Below, one piece after another: positions 7,318 to 15,576 of a DNA stretch of 64,000 nt. The position numbers and the translations under genes were made by a program. The stretch is from the NCBI RefSeq assembly GCF_030813715.1, contig NZ_JAUSUZ010000001.1:2914001-2978000 (forward strand). The letters are read 5' to 3'. Source of the DNA: Catenuloplanes indicus (GTDB lineage Bacteria > Actinomycetota > Actinomycetes > Mycobacteriales > Micromonosporaceae). The notes beneath the pieces were generated by a model. The model saw only the letters and a list, made by a program, of their open reading frames with translations. It was not told the DNA's origin and did no database searches. Positions within the stretch are counted from its first letter, which is position 1. Every line of letters starts with the position of its first letter.

Positions 7318-8487
7318 GTGACATCGACCTGGGTAGAGCCGTCCAACACCGCAACCGCCCTGCTTCTGCTGGGCAGGGGCACCGACCCGGCCTCCGAGGC
7401 CGGCGTCGACTGTCCCGGAGATCTTCCGTCGCCGAGCGACCCGGACCTGGTCGCCCGCGCGATGGCCGCCAAGCTCGCGCTGGGCGATCGCGTCTTCGTC
7501 CTCGGGCACCACTACCAGCGGGACGAGGTGATCCAGTTCGCCGACGTGACCGGCGACTCGTTCAAGCTCGCCCGCGAGGCCGCGGCCCGGCCGGACGCGG
7601 AGTTCATCGTGTTCTGCGGCGTGCACTTCATGGCCGAGAGCGCGGACATCCTCACCACCGACGCGCAGAAGGTCATCCTGCCGGACCTCGCGGCCGGCTG
7701 CTCGATGGCGGACATGGCCGTGCTGTCGCAGGTCGAGACCGCGTGGGAGCTGTTCGAGGACCTGGGCATCGCCGGTGACGTGGTACCGGTCACGTACATG
7801 AACTCGTCCGCCGACATCAAGGGCTTCGTCGGGCGCAACAAGGGCGTGGTGTGCACCTCGTCCAACGCCAAGCGCGCGCTGGACTGGGCGTTCGAGCAGG
7901 GCTCCAAGGTGTTCTTCCTGCCCGACCAGCACCTCGGCCGGAACACGGCGGTGCTGGAGATGGGCTACTCGCTGGACGACTGCGTGCTCTACGACCCGCA
8001 CAAGCCGCACGGCGGGCTCACCCCGGAGCAGTTGCGGGACGCCAAGATGATCCTCTGGCGCGGGCACTGCTCGGTGCACGGGCGGTTCACGCTGTCCTGT
8101 GTGGAGGAGGTTCGCGAGCGGGTTCCCGGGGTAAACGTGCTCGTGCACCCGGAATGCCGGCACGAGGTGGTGACGGCGGCCGACTACGTGGGCTCGACGG
8201 AGTACATCATCAAGACCGTCGAGGCCGCTCCGGCCGGGTCCGCGTGGGCGATCGGCACCGAGCTGAACCTCGTGCGCCGGCTCGCGAACGCGCACCCGGA
8301 CAAGCAGATCATGTTCCTCGACCGTACTGTGTGTTACTGCTCGACTATGAATCGCATCGATCTGCCGCATCTGGTCTGGGCTCTGGAAGAACTTGTCGCC
8401 GGCCGGACACCGAACCAGATTACGGTCGATCCGGACACTTCGGCATATGCACGATCCGCGCTCGATCAGATGCTTGCGCTGCCATAA
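7318..8487 (+). CDS. nadA: Quinolinate synthase A
   Basis: 389 residues. NadA condenses iminoaspartate with dihydroxyacetone phosphate to quinolinate in de novo NAD synthesis, in the cytoplasm. Family blocks are clear: LGHHYQRDEVIQFADVTGDS, GVHFMAES, VTYMNSSAD, FLPDQHLGRN and GTELNLVRRL. Candidate 4Fe-4S ligands are Cys128 (AAGCSMAD), Cys280 (VHPECRHEV) and one of Cys339/341 (VCYCST). The GTG start is close behind a palindrome and a -10-like element with no ribosome site, suggesting leaderless translation. nadB and nadC are not in the window, so nadA is separate from the usual operon. The nearby A-type Fe-S carrier is a plausible cluster donor. Confidence 0.95.
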   Translation: MTSTWVEPSNTATALLLLGRGTDPASEAGVDCPGDLPSPSDPDLVARAMAAKLALGDRVFVLGHHYQRDEVIQFADVTGDSFKLAREAAARPDAEFIVFCGVHFMAESADILTTDAQKVILPDLAAGCSMADMAVLSQVETAWELFEDLGIAGDVVPVTYMNSSADIKGFVGRNKGVVCTSSNAKRALDWAFEQGSKVFFLPDQHLGRNTAVLEMGYSLDDCVLYDPHKPHGGLTPEQLRDAKMILWRGHCSVHGRFTLSCVEEVRERVPGVNVLVHPECRHEVVTAADYVGSTEYIIKTVEAAPAGSAWAIGTELNLVRRLANAHPDKQIMFLDRTVCYCSTMNRIDLPHLVWALEELVAGRTPNQITVDPDTSAYARSALDQMLALP

Positions 8488-8570
8488 CAGGCTTCCGAGG
8501 CATCCGTAAGATCCCCGACAGAACCACCGCCGCTCCTCCCGGTTTCGCGCCAGGACGAGCGGTGTGTGGG

Positions 8571-8599
8571 TTCTTGTCTTGGTAACCGAGCGCTATGCT
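8571..8599 (+). promoter_or_regulatory. Predicted promoter of murA
   Basis: A -35-like TTCTTG at 8571 and a -10-like TATGCT at 8594 are separated by 17 bp, about 90 bp before the chosen murA start. This implies an untranslated leader of roughly 85 bases. Confidence 0.4.
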
Positions 8600-8689
8600 T
8601 CCCCGGCGACAAGCGCCAGCCCCCCGCTCGTTGATTCGCACGAACGAGAACCGGCGCCCATCCCCCTTACGCAAGCGCTGGAGGTTGCG

Positions 8690-10045
8690 TTGACCGACGA
8701 CGTGCTGGCCGTACACGGTGGTACACCGCTGAACGGCCGGGTCCGGGTCCGCGGCGCCAAGAACCTCGTCTCCAAGGCGATGGTGGCGTCCCTGCTCGGC
8801 GACAGCCCGAGCACGCTCTACGACGTCCCCGCCATCCGCGACGTGGAGGTCGTCACCGGCCTGCTGGAACTGCACGGCGTCCGGGTCAGCCGGGGCGAGT
8901 CCGACGGCGAGCTCATCTTCGACCCGTCGAACGTCGAGTCCGCCTCGACCGACGAGATCAACGTGCACGCCGGGTCCAGCCGGATCCCGATCCTGTTCTG
9001 CGGCCCGCTGCTCCACCGGCTGGGCCACGCGTTCATCCCCGACCTGGGCGGCTGCCACATCGGCCCGCGCCCGATCGACTTCCACATCCAGGCGCTGCGC
9101 CAGTTCGGCGCGATCGTGGACAAGGCGCCCGAGGGCATGCACCTCACCGCGCCGAACGGGCTGCACGGCACGAAGTTCGAGCTGCCGTACCCGAGCGTCG
9201 GCGCCACCGAGCAGGTGCTGCTCACCGCGGTGCTGGCCGAGGGCGTCACCGAGCTGCGCAACGCCGCGGTCGAGCCGGAGATCATGGACCTCATCTGCGT
9301 GCTGCAGAAGATGGGCGCGATCATCACGGTGCACACCGACCGGGTCATCGAGATCAAGGGCGTGAAGCGGCTCGGCGGCTACTCGCACCGGCCGATCCCG
9401 GACCGGATCGAGGCGGCGTCCTGGGCCGCGGCCGCGCTGGCCACCCGCGGCGACATCACGGTGCTCGGCGCGCAGCAGGCCGACATGGGCACGTTCCTGA
9501 ACGTGTTCCGGTCGATCGGCGGCCAGTTCGAGGTCACCGACACACTCCCGCCGAACGAGACCCGGCCTGGTCGCGAGGGCGGCATCCGGTTCTGGCACCC
9601 CGGCACCGAGCTGACCGCGGTCGCGCTGGAGACGGACGTGCACCCGGGCTTCGCCACCGACTGGCAGCAGCCGCTGGTGGTCGCGCTCACCCAGGCGCGC
9701 GGCATCTCGATCGTCCACGAGACCGTGTACGAGCAGCGGCTCGGCTACACGGAGGCGCTCAACAGCATGGGTGCGACGATCCAGACGTACCGCGACTGCC
9801 TCGGCGGTACGCCGTGCCGCTTCGGCCGGCGTAACTTCCACCACTCCGCGGTCATCGCCGGCCCGTCCAAGCTGCACGCGGCCGACCTGGTCATCCCGGA
9901 CCTGCGGGCCGGGTTCAGCCACCTGATCGCGGCGCTGGCGGCCGAGGGCACCTCCCGGGTGTACGGCGTGAACCTGATCAAGCGCGGTTACGAGAACTTC
10001 GAGACGAAGCTGGCCGAGCTCGGCGCGAACGTCGAGCGCGTCTGA
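8690..10045 (+). CDS. murA: UDP-N-acetylglucosamine 1-carboxyvinyltransferase
   Basis: 451 residues from a TTG at 8690 (LTDDVLAVHGGTPL) with GGAGG 5 bases upstream; the frame is open to 8564, but that extension contains the promoter. MurA transfers enolpyruvate from PEP to UDP-GlcNAc, the first committed step of peptidoglycan synthesis. RVRGAKNLVSKAM and the catalytic loop GGCHIGPRPIDFH are present, with the active-site Cys122. Fosfomycin alkylates this Cys, whereas the M. tuberculosis enzyme has Asp there. The sequence most resembles the second MurA lineage known in Streptomyces, so another copy may exist elsewhere. A strong terminator follows. Confidence 0.95.
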   Translation: MTDDVLAVHGGTPLNGRVRVRGAKNLVSKAMVASLLGDSPSTLYDVPAIRDVEVVTGLLELHGVRVSRGESDGELIFDPSNVESASTDEINVHAGSSRIPILFCGPLLHRLGHAFIPDLGGCHIGPRPIDFHIQALRQFGAIVDKAPEGMHLTAPNGLHGTKFELPYPSVGATEQVLLTAVLAEGVTELRNAAVEPEIMDLICVLQKMGAIITVHTDRVIEIKGVKRLGGYSHRPIPDRIEAASWAAAALATRGDITVLGAQQADMGTFLNVFRSIGGQFEVTDTLPPNETRPGREGGIRFWHPGTELTAVALETDVHPGFATDWQQPLVVALTQARGISIVHETVYEQRLGYTEALNSMGATIQTYRDCLGGTPCRFGRRNFHHSAVIAGPSKLHAADLVIPDLRAGFSHLIAALAAEGTSRVYGVNLIKRGYENFETKLAELGANVERV

Positions 10046-10062
10046 TCTCCCGATCGTCCTGC

Positions 10063-10091
10063 GAGGCCGGAACCTTAACGGTTCCGGCCTC
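10063..10091 (+). terminator. Terminator after murA
   Basis: A perfect 12-bp stem GAGGCCGGAACC / GGTTCCGGCCTC with a TTAAC loop, followed by GTTCTTTC, lies 18 bases after the murA stop. Confidence 0.85.
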
Positions 10092-10163
10092 GTTCTTTCG
10101 GGTGAGTGTCTTGCGGACGGTGGCCGGTTTCGTCGCGTGTCGTCGTTTGGCTACCCTTGCCAC

Positions 10164-10775
10164 GTGCCGCTGTTTCGTCGTAAGTCCGCCGATCTCGTCG
10201 AGGACCAGGTCTCCGAGGTCGAGACGCCCGAGGGCGTGACCACCGCCACCCGGGGTCACACCCCGAGCAAGCGTGAGCTGGGTGTCACCACGCCGAAGCG
10301 GCCGAGCACCCAGCGGCGGCCCGGTGGCGCCGCGGTGGTCAGCAAGACGCCGCTGACCAAGCAGGAGGCGAAGGAGCAGCGCCGGCTGGCGCGGCAGCGC
10401 GAGTCCGAGCGGTTCCGCCGCGAGGGCGGCCCGCGTGACCGCGGCCCGGAGCGTCAGCTGGTCCGCAACATCATCGACTCCCGGCGTACCGTCGGGTCGT
10501 TCTTCCTGGGCGGCGCGTTCGTGGTGCTGATCGGCGCCAGCGTGCCGGACACCCGGGTGCAGGCGATCGCGAACATCCTGTGGCTGGCGCTCGCGCTCGC
10601 CGTGATCGTGGACAGCTTCCTGATCAGCCGCCGAATCAGGAAGCTGGTCCAGGAGCGCTTCCCGAAGACGTCGGAGCGGATGGGCTCGCTGTACTTCTAC
10701 GGCATCTCCCGCTCGCTCAGCTTCCGCCGCATGCGGGTGCCGACGCCCGCGATCGGGGTCGGCGACAAGTTCTGA
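10164..10775 (+). CDS. DUF3043 membrane protein
   Basis: 203 residues from a GTG at 10164. The N-terminal half is charged and basic (KQEAKEQRRLARQRESERFRR region). Two membrane segments follow (SFFLGGAFVVLIGASV and ILWLALALAVIVDSFLIS), then a basic tail with RRIRKLVQERFPKTSERMG and SLYFYGISRSLSFRRMR, typical of the actinobacterial DUF3043 family. In mycobacteria the matching protein lies in the same neighbourhood (Rv2206), between glxK and cobT. Function is unknown. TACCCT about 6 bases upstream of the GTG could be a -10 element, making the mRNA leaderless. It converges on the XRE-cupin gene with no space. Confidence 0.75.
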   Translation: MPLFRRKSADLVEDQVSEVETPEGVTTATRGHTPSKRELGVTTPKRPSTQRRPGGAAVVSKTPLTKQEAKEQRRLARQRESERFRREGGPRDRGPERQLVRNIIDSRRTVGSFFLGGAFVVLIGASVPDTRVQAIANILWLALALAVIVDSFLISRRIRKLVQERFPKTSERMGSLYFYGISRSLSFRRMRVPTPAIGVGDKF

Positions 10776-10796
10776 TCATGGGTGCTCCATGATCAG
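10772..10796. terminator. Hairpin spanning both convergent stop codons
   Basis: CTGATCATG and CATGATCAG form a perfect 9-bp stem around a 7-base loop. It covers the stops of the DUF3043 and XRE-cupin genes, so it could end transcription from both sides. There is no clear T-tract. Confidence 0.45.
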
Positions 10797-11336
10797 AACA
10801 GCCCAGCTGCCGGGCTCCAGCCCCTCGTAGACGTGCGGTGCGTCGCCCGGGTAGGACACGTAGTCGCCCGGGTGCAGCTCCACCGGCTCGTCCGCCGGGC
10901 CGATCCGGACCCGGCCGGCCGCCACGATCGCGTGCTCCACCGTGCCGGGCAGGTGCGGTTCCGCCCGCCGGACCGCGCCCGGCTCGGACTCGATGATGTA
11001 GACGTCCCGCCGTGCGCGGCCGTCACCGGCCGTGAGCAGCGACCCGGAGTAGAACGCCTGCTCGCTCGTGACGCGCGGGTTCTCCCCCGCCCTAATCACC
11101 CGCACCTTCGGCGCCGGCGGCTCGATCAGCCTGCTCAGCGGCACGTCCAGCGCGTTGCCCAGCGACCAGAGCGTCTCCACGCTGGGGTTCCCGCTGCCCG
11201 CCTCCAGCTGCGAGAGCGTGGACTTGGCCACGCCGGCGCGGCGGGCCAGCTCGGCCAGGGACAGGCCGGCGCGCTCCCGCTCCCGCTTGAGGGCGGCGGC
11301 GATAACGGCGATCGGCGGCTCAGGCGTTCGTTTCAT
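10776..11336 (-). CDS. XRE-family regulator with C-terminal cupin
   Basis: 186 residues from an ATG at 11336 preceded by GAAGGG. Residues about 10-65 are an XRE helix-turn-helix (LSLAELARRAGVAKSTLSQL, NPSVETLWSLGNALDVP). Residues about 105-185 are a cupin with the conserved HLPGTVEHAIVAAGRV and HPGDYVSYPGDAPH. Such proteins bind a small ligand in the cupin and repress or activate neighbouring transport or catabolic genes. It is divergent from azlCD, a branched-chain amino acid or azaleucine exporter in other bacteria, so an amino-acid-like ligand is a reasonable guess. Repeated CGTTCGAT elements in the divergent gap are candidate operators. Confidence 0.85.
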   Translation of the reverse strand: MKRTPEPPIAVIAAALKRERERAGLSLAELARRAGVAKSTLSQLEAGSGNPSVETLWSLGNALDVPLSRLIEPPAPKVRVIRAGENPRVTSEQAFYSGSLLTAGDGRARRDVYIIESEPGAVRRAEPHLPGTVEHAIVAAGRVRIGPADEPVELHPGDYVSYPGDAPHVYEGLEPGSWAVLIMEHP

Positions 11337-11345
11337 CGGACCCTT

Positions 11346-11410
11346 CGTTCGATTTGACATACCCGGCGGTACGTTCGATATTCCATGACGTGCGTTCATT
11401 AAATCGAACG
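11346..11410 (+). promoter_or_regulatory. azlC promoter with CGTTCGAT operator repeats
   Basis: A consensus -35 TTGACA (11354-11359) and a -10 GATATT (11377-11382) are spaced by exactly 17 bp. CGTTCGATTT (11346), CGTTCGATAT (11372) and the inverted AAATCGAACG (11401-11410) overlap the -35, the -10 and the first codons. This fits control by the divergent XRE-cupin protein. Confidence 0.6.
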
Positions 11411-12238
11411 ATCCTGCGGGACGCGTTCGCGATCGCGGTGGCGACCGGTGCCGTCGCGATCTCGTTCGGCGCGATCGCCGCCGGAAGCGGCCTCCCGCCC
11501 TGGTCGGTGGTGGTCATGTCGGTCTTCATCTTCGCGGGCGGCGCCCAATTCATGGCGGTAGGGCTGCTCGCCGCCGGAAACCCGCTGGCCGCGCTCCTCG
11601 GCGGCCTGCTGATCAACGCCCGCCACCTGCCGTTCGGCCTGGTGGTGTCGGACGCGATCGGCACCCGGTGGTGGCAACGGCTGCTCGGCAGCCACCTGGT
11701 GATCGACGAGTCGGTGGCGTTCGCGCTCGCCCGCACCGACCCGCGGGAACGCCGCGAGGCGTTCTGGGCCACCGGCGCGATGCTCTTCGTCTGCTGGAAC
11801 CTCGGCACGGTGGCCGGCATCGCACTCGGCACCGCGGTCGGTGACCCGGCCGTGCTGGGCCTGGACGCGGCGTTCCCGGCCGGCCTGATCGCGCTGATCC
11901 TGCCGTCGCTGACCGACCGCGCAACCCGCGAGGTCACGCTGACCGGCGCCGCCCTGGCCGTCCTCACCACCCCGTTCCTCCCGGCCGGCCTCCCGGTCCT
12001 GCTGTCCCTCGCCGGCCTCCTGACCCTGCTCCTCCCCCGCCGCCGGACCCCATCGCCCGGCATCGCCACCGGGGCCACCGGAGACAGCGCGTCGAACATC
12101 ACCGGCCCCGGCACCACGGACACCGCCGCCGGCAGAGCCGGTGGCGTGGGAAGAGCAGGGGCGGCGCACGCGGGCGACGCCGGCGAGCGGCCGGAGAACG
12201 GCCGTCGCTCCGGCCGGACCGAGGAGGCGACATGCTGA
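11390..12238 (+). CDS. azlC: AzlC family branched-chain amino acid exporter subunit
   Basis: 282 residues from a GTG at 11390. The upstream TTG at 11354 is the first base of the -35 box, so it cannot be the start; the -10 places the transcript start at or next to 11390, implying a leaderless mRNA. The N-terminal about 215 residues carry five to six membrane segments and family blocks FAGGAQFMAVGLLAAG, LLINARHLPFGL and DESVAFALAR. AzlC with AzlD forms an exporter for branched-chain amino acids and analogues such as 4-azaleucine. The last about 65 residues are a hydrophilic Gly/Ala/Thr tail not usual for the family. The stop overlaps azlD by 7 bases. Confidence 0.85.
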   Translation: MRSLNRTILRDAFAIAVATGAVAISFGAIAAGSGLPPWSVVVMSVFIFAGGAQFMAVGLLAAGNPLAALLGGLLINARHLPFGLVVSDAIGTRWWQRLLGSHLVIDESVAFALARTDPRERREAFWATGAMLFVCWNLGTVAGIALGTAVGDPAVLGLDAAFPAGLIALILPSLTDRATREVTLTGAALAVLTTPFLPAGLPVLLSLAGLLTLLLPRRRTPSPGIATGATGDSASNITGPGTTDTAAGRAGGVGRAGAAHAGDAGERPENGRRSGRTEEATC

Positions 12239-12540
12239 TCGCGGTGATCGTGGGGCTGGCCATGGGGACCTACGGTTTCCGGGTCGCCGGTGTGGTGCTG
12301 CGCGACCGGCTGGAGATGCCGGCAAGCGTCCGCCGGCTCCTGCCGCTTGCCGCGGCGGCGCTGCTCGGCTCGCTCGCAGCCACGGCCGCGCTGACCGAGG
12401 GCGGCGCGCTGACCGGCGTGGCACGGCCGGTCGGCGTCCTGGCCGGTGTGCTGCTGGCCTGGCGCCGAGCGCCGTTCATCCTGGTGGTGGTCGCCGCCGC
12501 GGCAACCACCGCCCTCCTCCGCCTGCTCGGTGTTCCCTGA
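12232..12540 (+). CDS. azlD: AzlD family transporter subunit
   Basis: 102 residues, nearly all hydrophobic, with three to four membrane segments (LIAVIVGLAMGTYGFRVAGV, LLPLAAAALLGSLAATAAL, FILVVVAAAATTALLRLL). This matches the size and pattern of AzlD, the small partner of AzlC. The ATG overlaps the end of azlC and has GAGGAGG just upstream, so the two are co-expressed. It completes the two-component exporter inferred for azlC and should be under the same XRE-cupin control. Confidence 0.85.
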   Translation: MLIAVIVGLAMGTYGFRVAGVVLRDRLEMPASVRRLLPLAAAALLGSLAATAALTEGGALTGVARPVGVLAGVLLAWRRAPFILVVVAAAATTALLRLLGVP

Positions 12541-12731
12541 GTCCGGGCGGAGCGCGCCGGCTACGCCGGAGTCGGCCGGCCTCGGCGGGCCGGCAACGCC
12601 CGCAGCTCGCGCCGCCGCCTCACGGCGACATCTCGGCGCGAAGAGGGCGGCAGGGGTTGTGGTGGCCGGGACCGGCTCCGTCGCGACGGGCGAACGGAGC
12701 GCTAGCGGAGTTGAGCCCGGCGGCGCGGTTG

Positions 12732-12786
12732 GCCCGCGGGAGCACGCCCGGAGTGACCACGCCGGAAGCGGGAATATCCGCCTTTA
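12732..12786 (+). repeat. Dispersed intergenic repeat, copy A
   Basis: GCCCGCGGGAGCACGC, then ACCACGCCGGAAGCGGG, then ATATCCGCCTTTA are shared with copy B at 45.7 kb. The unit ends exactly on the TAA of the convergent ABC ATPase gene. The rest of the azlD-ABC gap (12541-12731) is GC-rich with no gene and may hold a more diverged upstream half of the repeat. Confidence 0.75.
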
Positions 12787-13740
12787 TCGGTTCTTGTAGA
12801 GCCTGGCGATCACGTCCTCGATCTCGGGTTCGAGGACGGAGATGTCGCGGATCGCGGCGGTGCGGGCGATCTGGATGACGAGTTCGCCCGCGGTGGCGGT
12901 GGTGAGGCGGTAGGTGAGGCGGCGGCCGTCGAGGTCGGTGGCGTCCAGGTCGGCGCCGGTGACGGTGAGCGGTGTGGCCGAGGGTTCGTCGAGGTCGACG
13001 ACGACGCGGCGGCGGGAGTCGAAGCGGGCGTGCAGCGCGTCGAGGGTGCCGTCGTGGACGACGTGGCCGTGGTCGATGACGACGAGGCGGCGGCAGAGGC
13101 GCTCGATGTCGGCGAGGTCGTGCGTGGTGAGCATGACGGTGGTGTCGCCGCGGGCGCCCAGTTCGGTGAGGAACGCACGGACCGCCTGCTTGCTGACCAC
13201 GTCCAGGCCGATCGTGGGCTCGTCCAGGAACAGGACCTCGGGGCCGTGCAGCAGCGCGGCGGTGAGCTCGCCGCGCATGCGCTGACCGAGCGAGAGCTGG
13301 CGGACCGGCGTGTCCACGAACTCGTCGAGCTCCAGCATGGCGCGGCAGCGGGTCAGGCGGGCGCCGTGGTCGGCGGGCGGGACCCGGTAGATGTGCCGGA
13401 GCAGGTCGAACGACTCGCGCAGCGGCAGGTCCCACCAGAGCTGGGAACGCTGGCCGAAGACCACGCCGATCCGCAGCGCGAGCCGGATGCGCTGCTTGAC
13501 CGGGACCAGGCCGCAGACGGTGACCGTACCGCCGGACGGCATCAGTACACCGGTCATCATCTTGAGCGTGGTGGACTTGCCGGCGCCGTTCGGGCCGATG
13601 TAACCGACCATCTCGCCGCGCGCCACGGTGAGGTCGACGCCGTCGACCGCGGCGGTCTCCCGGCGCTCTCGGCGGAACCGGCCCTTCTTGACCGAGACCG
13701 TGAAGGTCTTGCTGAGATCGCGGGCCTCGATGACGTTCAT
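12784..13740 (-). CDS. ABC-2 exporter ATP-binding protein
   Basis: 318 residues from an ATG at 13740, which overlaps the stop of the permease gene (ATGA). Walker A is GPNGAGKST, the signature is LSLGQRMRGE, Walker B is VLFLDEPTIGLD and the switch His is in TTHDLADIE. The first residues (MNVIEARDLSKTFTV) are the usual start of the domain. After residue about 230 there is a C-terminal beta-rich extension common in drug/polysaccharide ABC-2 ATPases. It powers the two permeases encoded upstream. The substrate is unknown; related three-gene sets export antibiotics or cationic dyes. Its stop codon abuts repeat copy A. Confidence 0.9.
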   Translation of the reverse strand: MNVIEARDLSKTFTVSVKKGRFRRERRETAAVDGVDLTVARGEMVGYIGPNGAGKSTTLKMMTGVLMPSGGTVTVCGLVPVKQRIRLALRIGVVFGQRSQLWWDLPLRESFDLLRHIYRVPPADHGARLTRCRAMLELDEFVDTPVRQLSLGQRMRGELTAALLHGPEVLFLDEPTIGLDVVSKQAVRAFLTELGARGDTTVMLTTHDLADIERLCRRLVVIDHGHVVHDGTLDALHARFDSRRRVVVDLDEPSATPLTVTGADLDATDLDGRRLTYRLTTATAGELVIQIARTAAIRDISVLEPEIEDVIARLYKNR

Positions 13741-14537
13741 GATCCGGTGCTCCGGTAGTGGCGGATGCCGGTGCGCCAGATCAGGCCGGCGACGAGCGCG
13801 GCCGGGACGCACACGAGCGGGGCGGCCCAGCCGGCCCAGGCGGGCAGGCCGAGCGGGTCGGCGCGGCCGAGCAGGGCCAGCGCCGGCTGGTAGGCGACGA
13901 AACCGAAGCCGAGACCGTACGCGAAGAGATGCCGGAACGCGCCGTCGAAGACCGTGATCGGGTACGTGGTGAAGTCGCGCCCGCCGTAGGTGAACGCGTT
14001 GCCGATCTCGCCGGACTCGATCCACCAGAACGCCACGGACGCGGTCCCGATGAAGATCGACGCGAAGAACGCGGTGCCGCCGATCAGCGTGGCGGCGACC
14101 AGCGCGGCCCGGCCCGGGGTCCAGTCGATGCCGGCCCGGGCCAGCGCGACGGTCAGCACCAGCACGGCGAGCAGGACCCGGGAGAGCTTGCGCAGCGGTA
14201 CGTCCATGGCGAGCAGCTGGCCGAGCGGCCCGAGCGGCCGGATCAGCACGGTGTCCAGCAGGCCGGTCCGGACGTAGACGCGGATCCGCTCGATGTAGCC
14301 GACCAGCATGTCCGCCAGCGTGAACGCGACCTGGGCCAGACCGACCATGACCATCGTCTCGCCGAGCCGGAAGCCACCGATCGCGGTGGTCACGCCGTAG
14401 AGCACGAAGACGGTGAGCACGTCCAGCGCGGTGGCGCCGATGTTGCTGACCAGGTCGATCGCGAACGACACCCGGTAGCTGAGCTGGGACCGGGCCTGGG
14501 CGCGGAGCAGATGCCCGTACGCGCGGAGCTCACCCAC
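13737..14537 (-). CDS. ABC-2 family permease (second of pair)
   Basis: 266 residues with about six membrane segments. The N-terminal SQLSYRVSFAIDLVSNIG and the segment RTGLLDTVLIRPLGPLGQLL are characteristic of the ABC2_membrane_6/DUF990-type permeases, which work as heterodimers with a related subunit. It overlaps the ATPase start by 4 bases and the upstream permease by 8 bases, so all three genes form one tightly coupled operon. It forms half of the membrane channel. The transported substrate cannot be read from the sequence. Confidence 0.85.
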   Translation of the reverse strand: MGELRAYGHLLRAQARSQLSYRVSFAIDLVSNIGATALDVLTVFVLYGVTTAIGGFRLGETMVMVGLAQVAFTLADMLVGYIERIRVYVRTGLLDTVLIRPLGPLGQLLAMDVPLRKLSRVLLAVLVLTVALARAGIDWTPGRAALVAATLIGGTAFFASIFIGTASVAFWWIESGEIGNAFTYGGRDFTTYPITVFDGAFRHLFAYGLGFGFVAYQPALALLGRADPLGLPAWAGWAAPLVCVPAALVAGLIWRTGIRHYRSTGS

Positions 14538-15378
14538 CCTGGATCACCAGCCGCCGTTCGGCGCGGGTCTGCACGTACCGGCAGAGCAGCAGCATGATCA
14601 CCGTCCAGGCCGCCTGGACGCCGACGATGCCGAGCTGGACCGGCGTGGCGTCCCGCTCGATCAGCACGTCCAGCGGCGCCTGGAACAGGCTGGGCAGCGG
14701 CGTGAGCAGCCAGAGCGCCAGCAGCGCGGGCTCGGGCAGGAAACGCAGCGGGAAGTAGAGGCCGGAGATCACGCCGGAGCCGAGCGTCCACAGCATGATC
14801 GGGCCGCGGACGTCGAGCAGCCAATAGCCGGTCGCGTTGATCAGGAAGCGGCAGCAGAACGTGATGACGATCGCAAAAAGGACGGAGAGGACGAACAGCG
14901 GCCCGGTGTGCCAGCGGACCGGGAGATAGGGCTCAAAGAAGATCAAACCGGTGAGTACGGGAGGAACGCACCTGGTCAGCACCGCGTGCCAGGCACGGCC
15001 GAGGTCGGTGGCGAGCATGCTGGTGACCGGGTGGACAGGGCGCAGCAGGTCGGCGACGACCTCGCCGGTGCGGATCCGGTCGGCCAGCTCGGGCGGGCCC
15101 CAGAGCAGCACCACGGCGAGCAGACCCTGGGCCACCCAGACGTACGTGACCAGCTGTTCCGGGGTGTAACCGGCCACCGCCGCACCGCCGGCGACGGCCA
15201 GGAAGAGGTAGCAGCGGAGGAAGCCGAAAACCGTGTTGGTGAACGCCCCGGCCACGGTCGCCTGGCGGTAGGTGGAGTACCGACGGAAACCTGAAACCGC
15301 TATAACCCAGAATGTCGTGATTTGTCCGACGAGTTTTTGTTGCGGCATGGTGTGCACGGTGGCGTCGAACAAGGCCAC
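14530..15378 (-). CDS. ABC-2 family permease (first of pair)
   Basis: 282 residues from a GTG at 15378, with AAAGGAGGG seven bases upstream, the strongest ribosome site nearby. About six membrane segments are seen; the loop PPELADRIRTGEVVADLLRP matches the same-family block in its partner permease. It is the first gene of the ABC operon. The 198 bp between it and the giant repeat gene on the other strand is a divergent promoter region, in which I see no further gene. Confidence 0.85.
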   Translation of the reverse strand: MALFDATVHTMPQQKLVGQITTFWVIAVSGFRRYSTYRQATVAGAFTNTVFGFLRCYLFLAVAGGAAVAGYTPEQLVTYVWVAQGLLAVVLLWGPPELADRIRTGEVVADLLRPVHPVTSMLATDLGRAWHAVLTRCVPPVLTGLIFFEPYLPVRWHTGPLFVLSVLFAIVITFCCRFLINATGYWLLDVRGPIMLWTLGSGVISGLYFPLRFLPEPALLALWLLTPLPSLFQAPLDVLIERDATPVQLGIVGVQAAWTVIMLLLCRYVQTRAERRLVIQGG

Positions 15379-15576
15379 GCCGTTACCCTCCTTTCCGCGG
15401 ACTCTGCTGCGCCGAGCCGGGTGACTTTACCCGGGGACCACGGCTGCCCAGCGATAGATTTCCCATGAGGTGAGCCGGCGTGACCATGCGACGCCCGTCA
15501 GCGTTTCCGCTGGCACGCGTCACAGTCCGCCGCCGCCGGGCCCAGGGCGGGAGCGCACAGCGAAATGGGGTGAACC

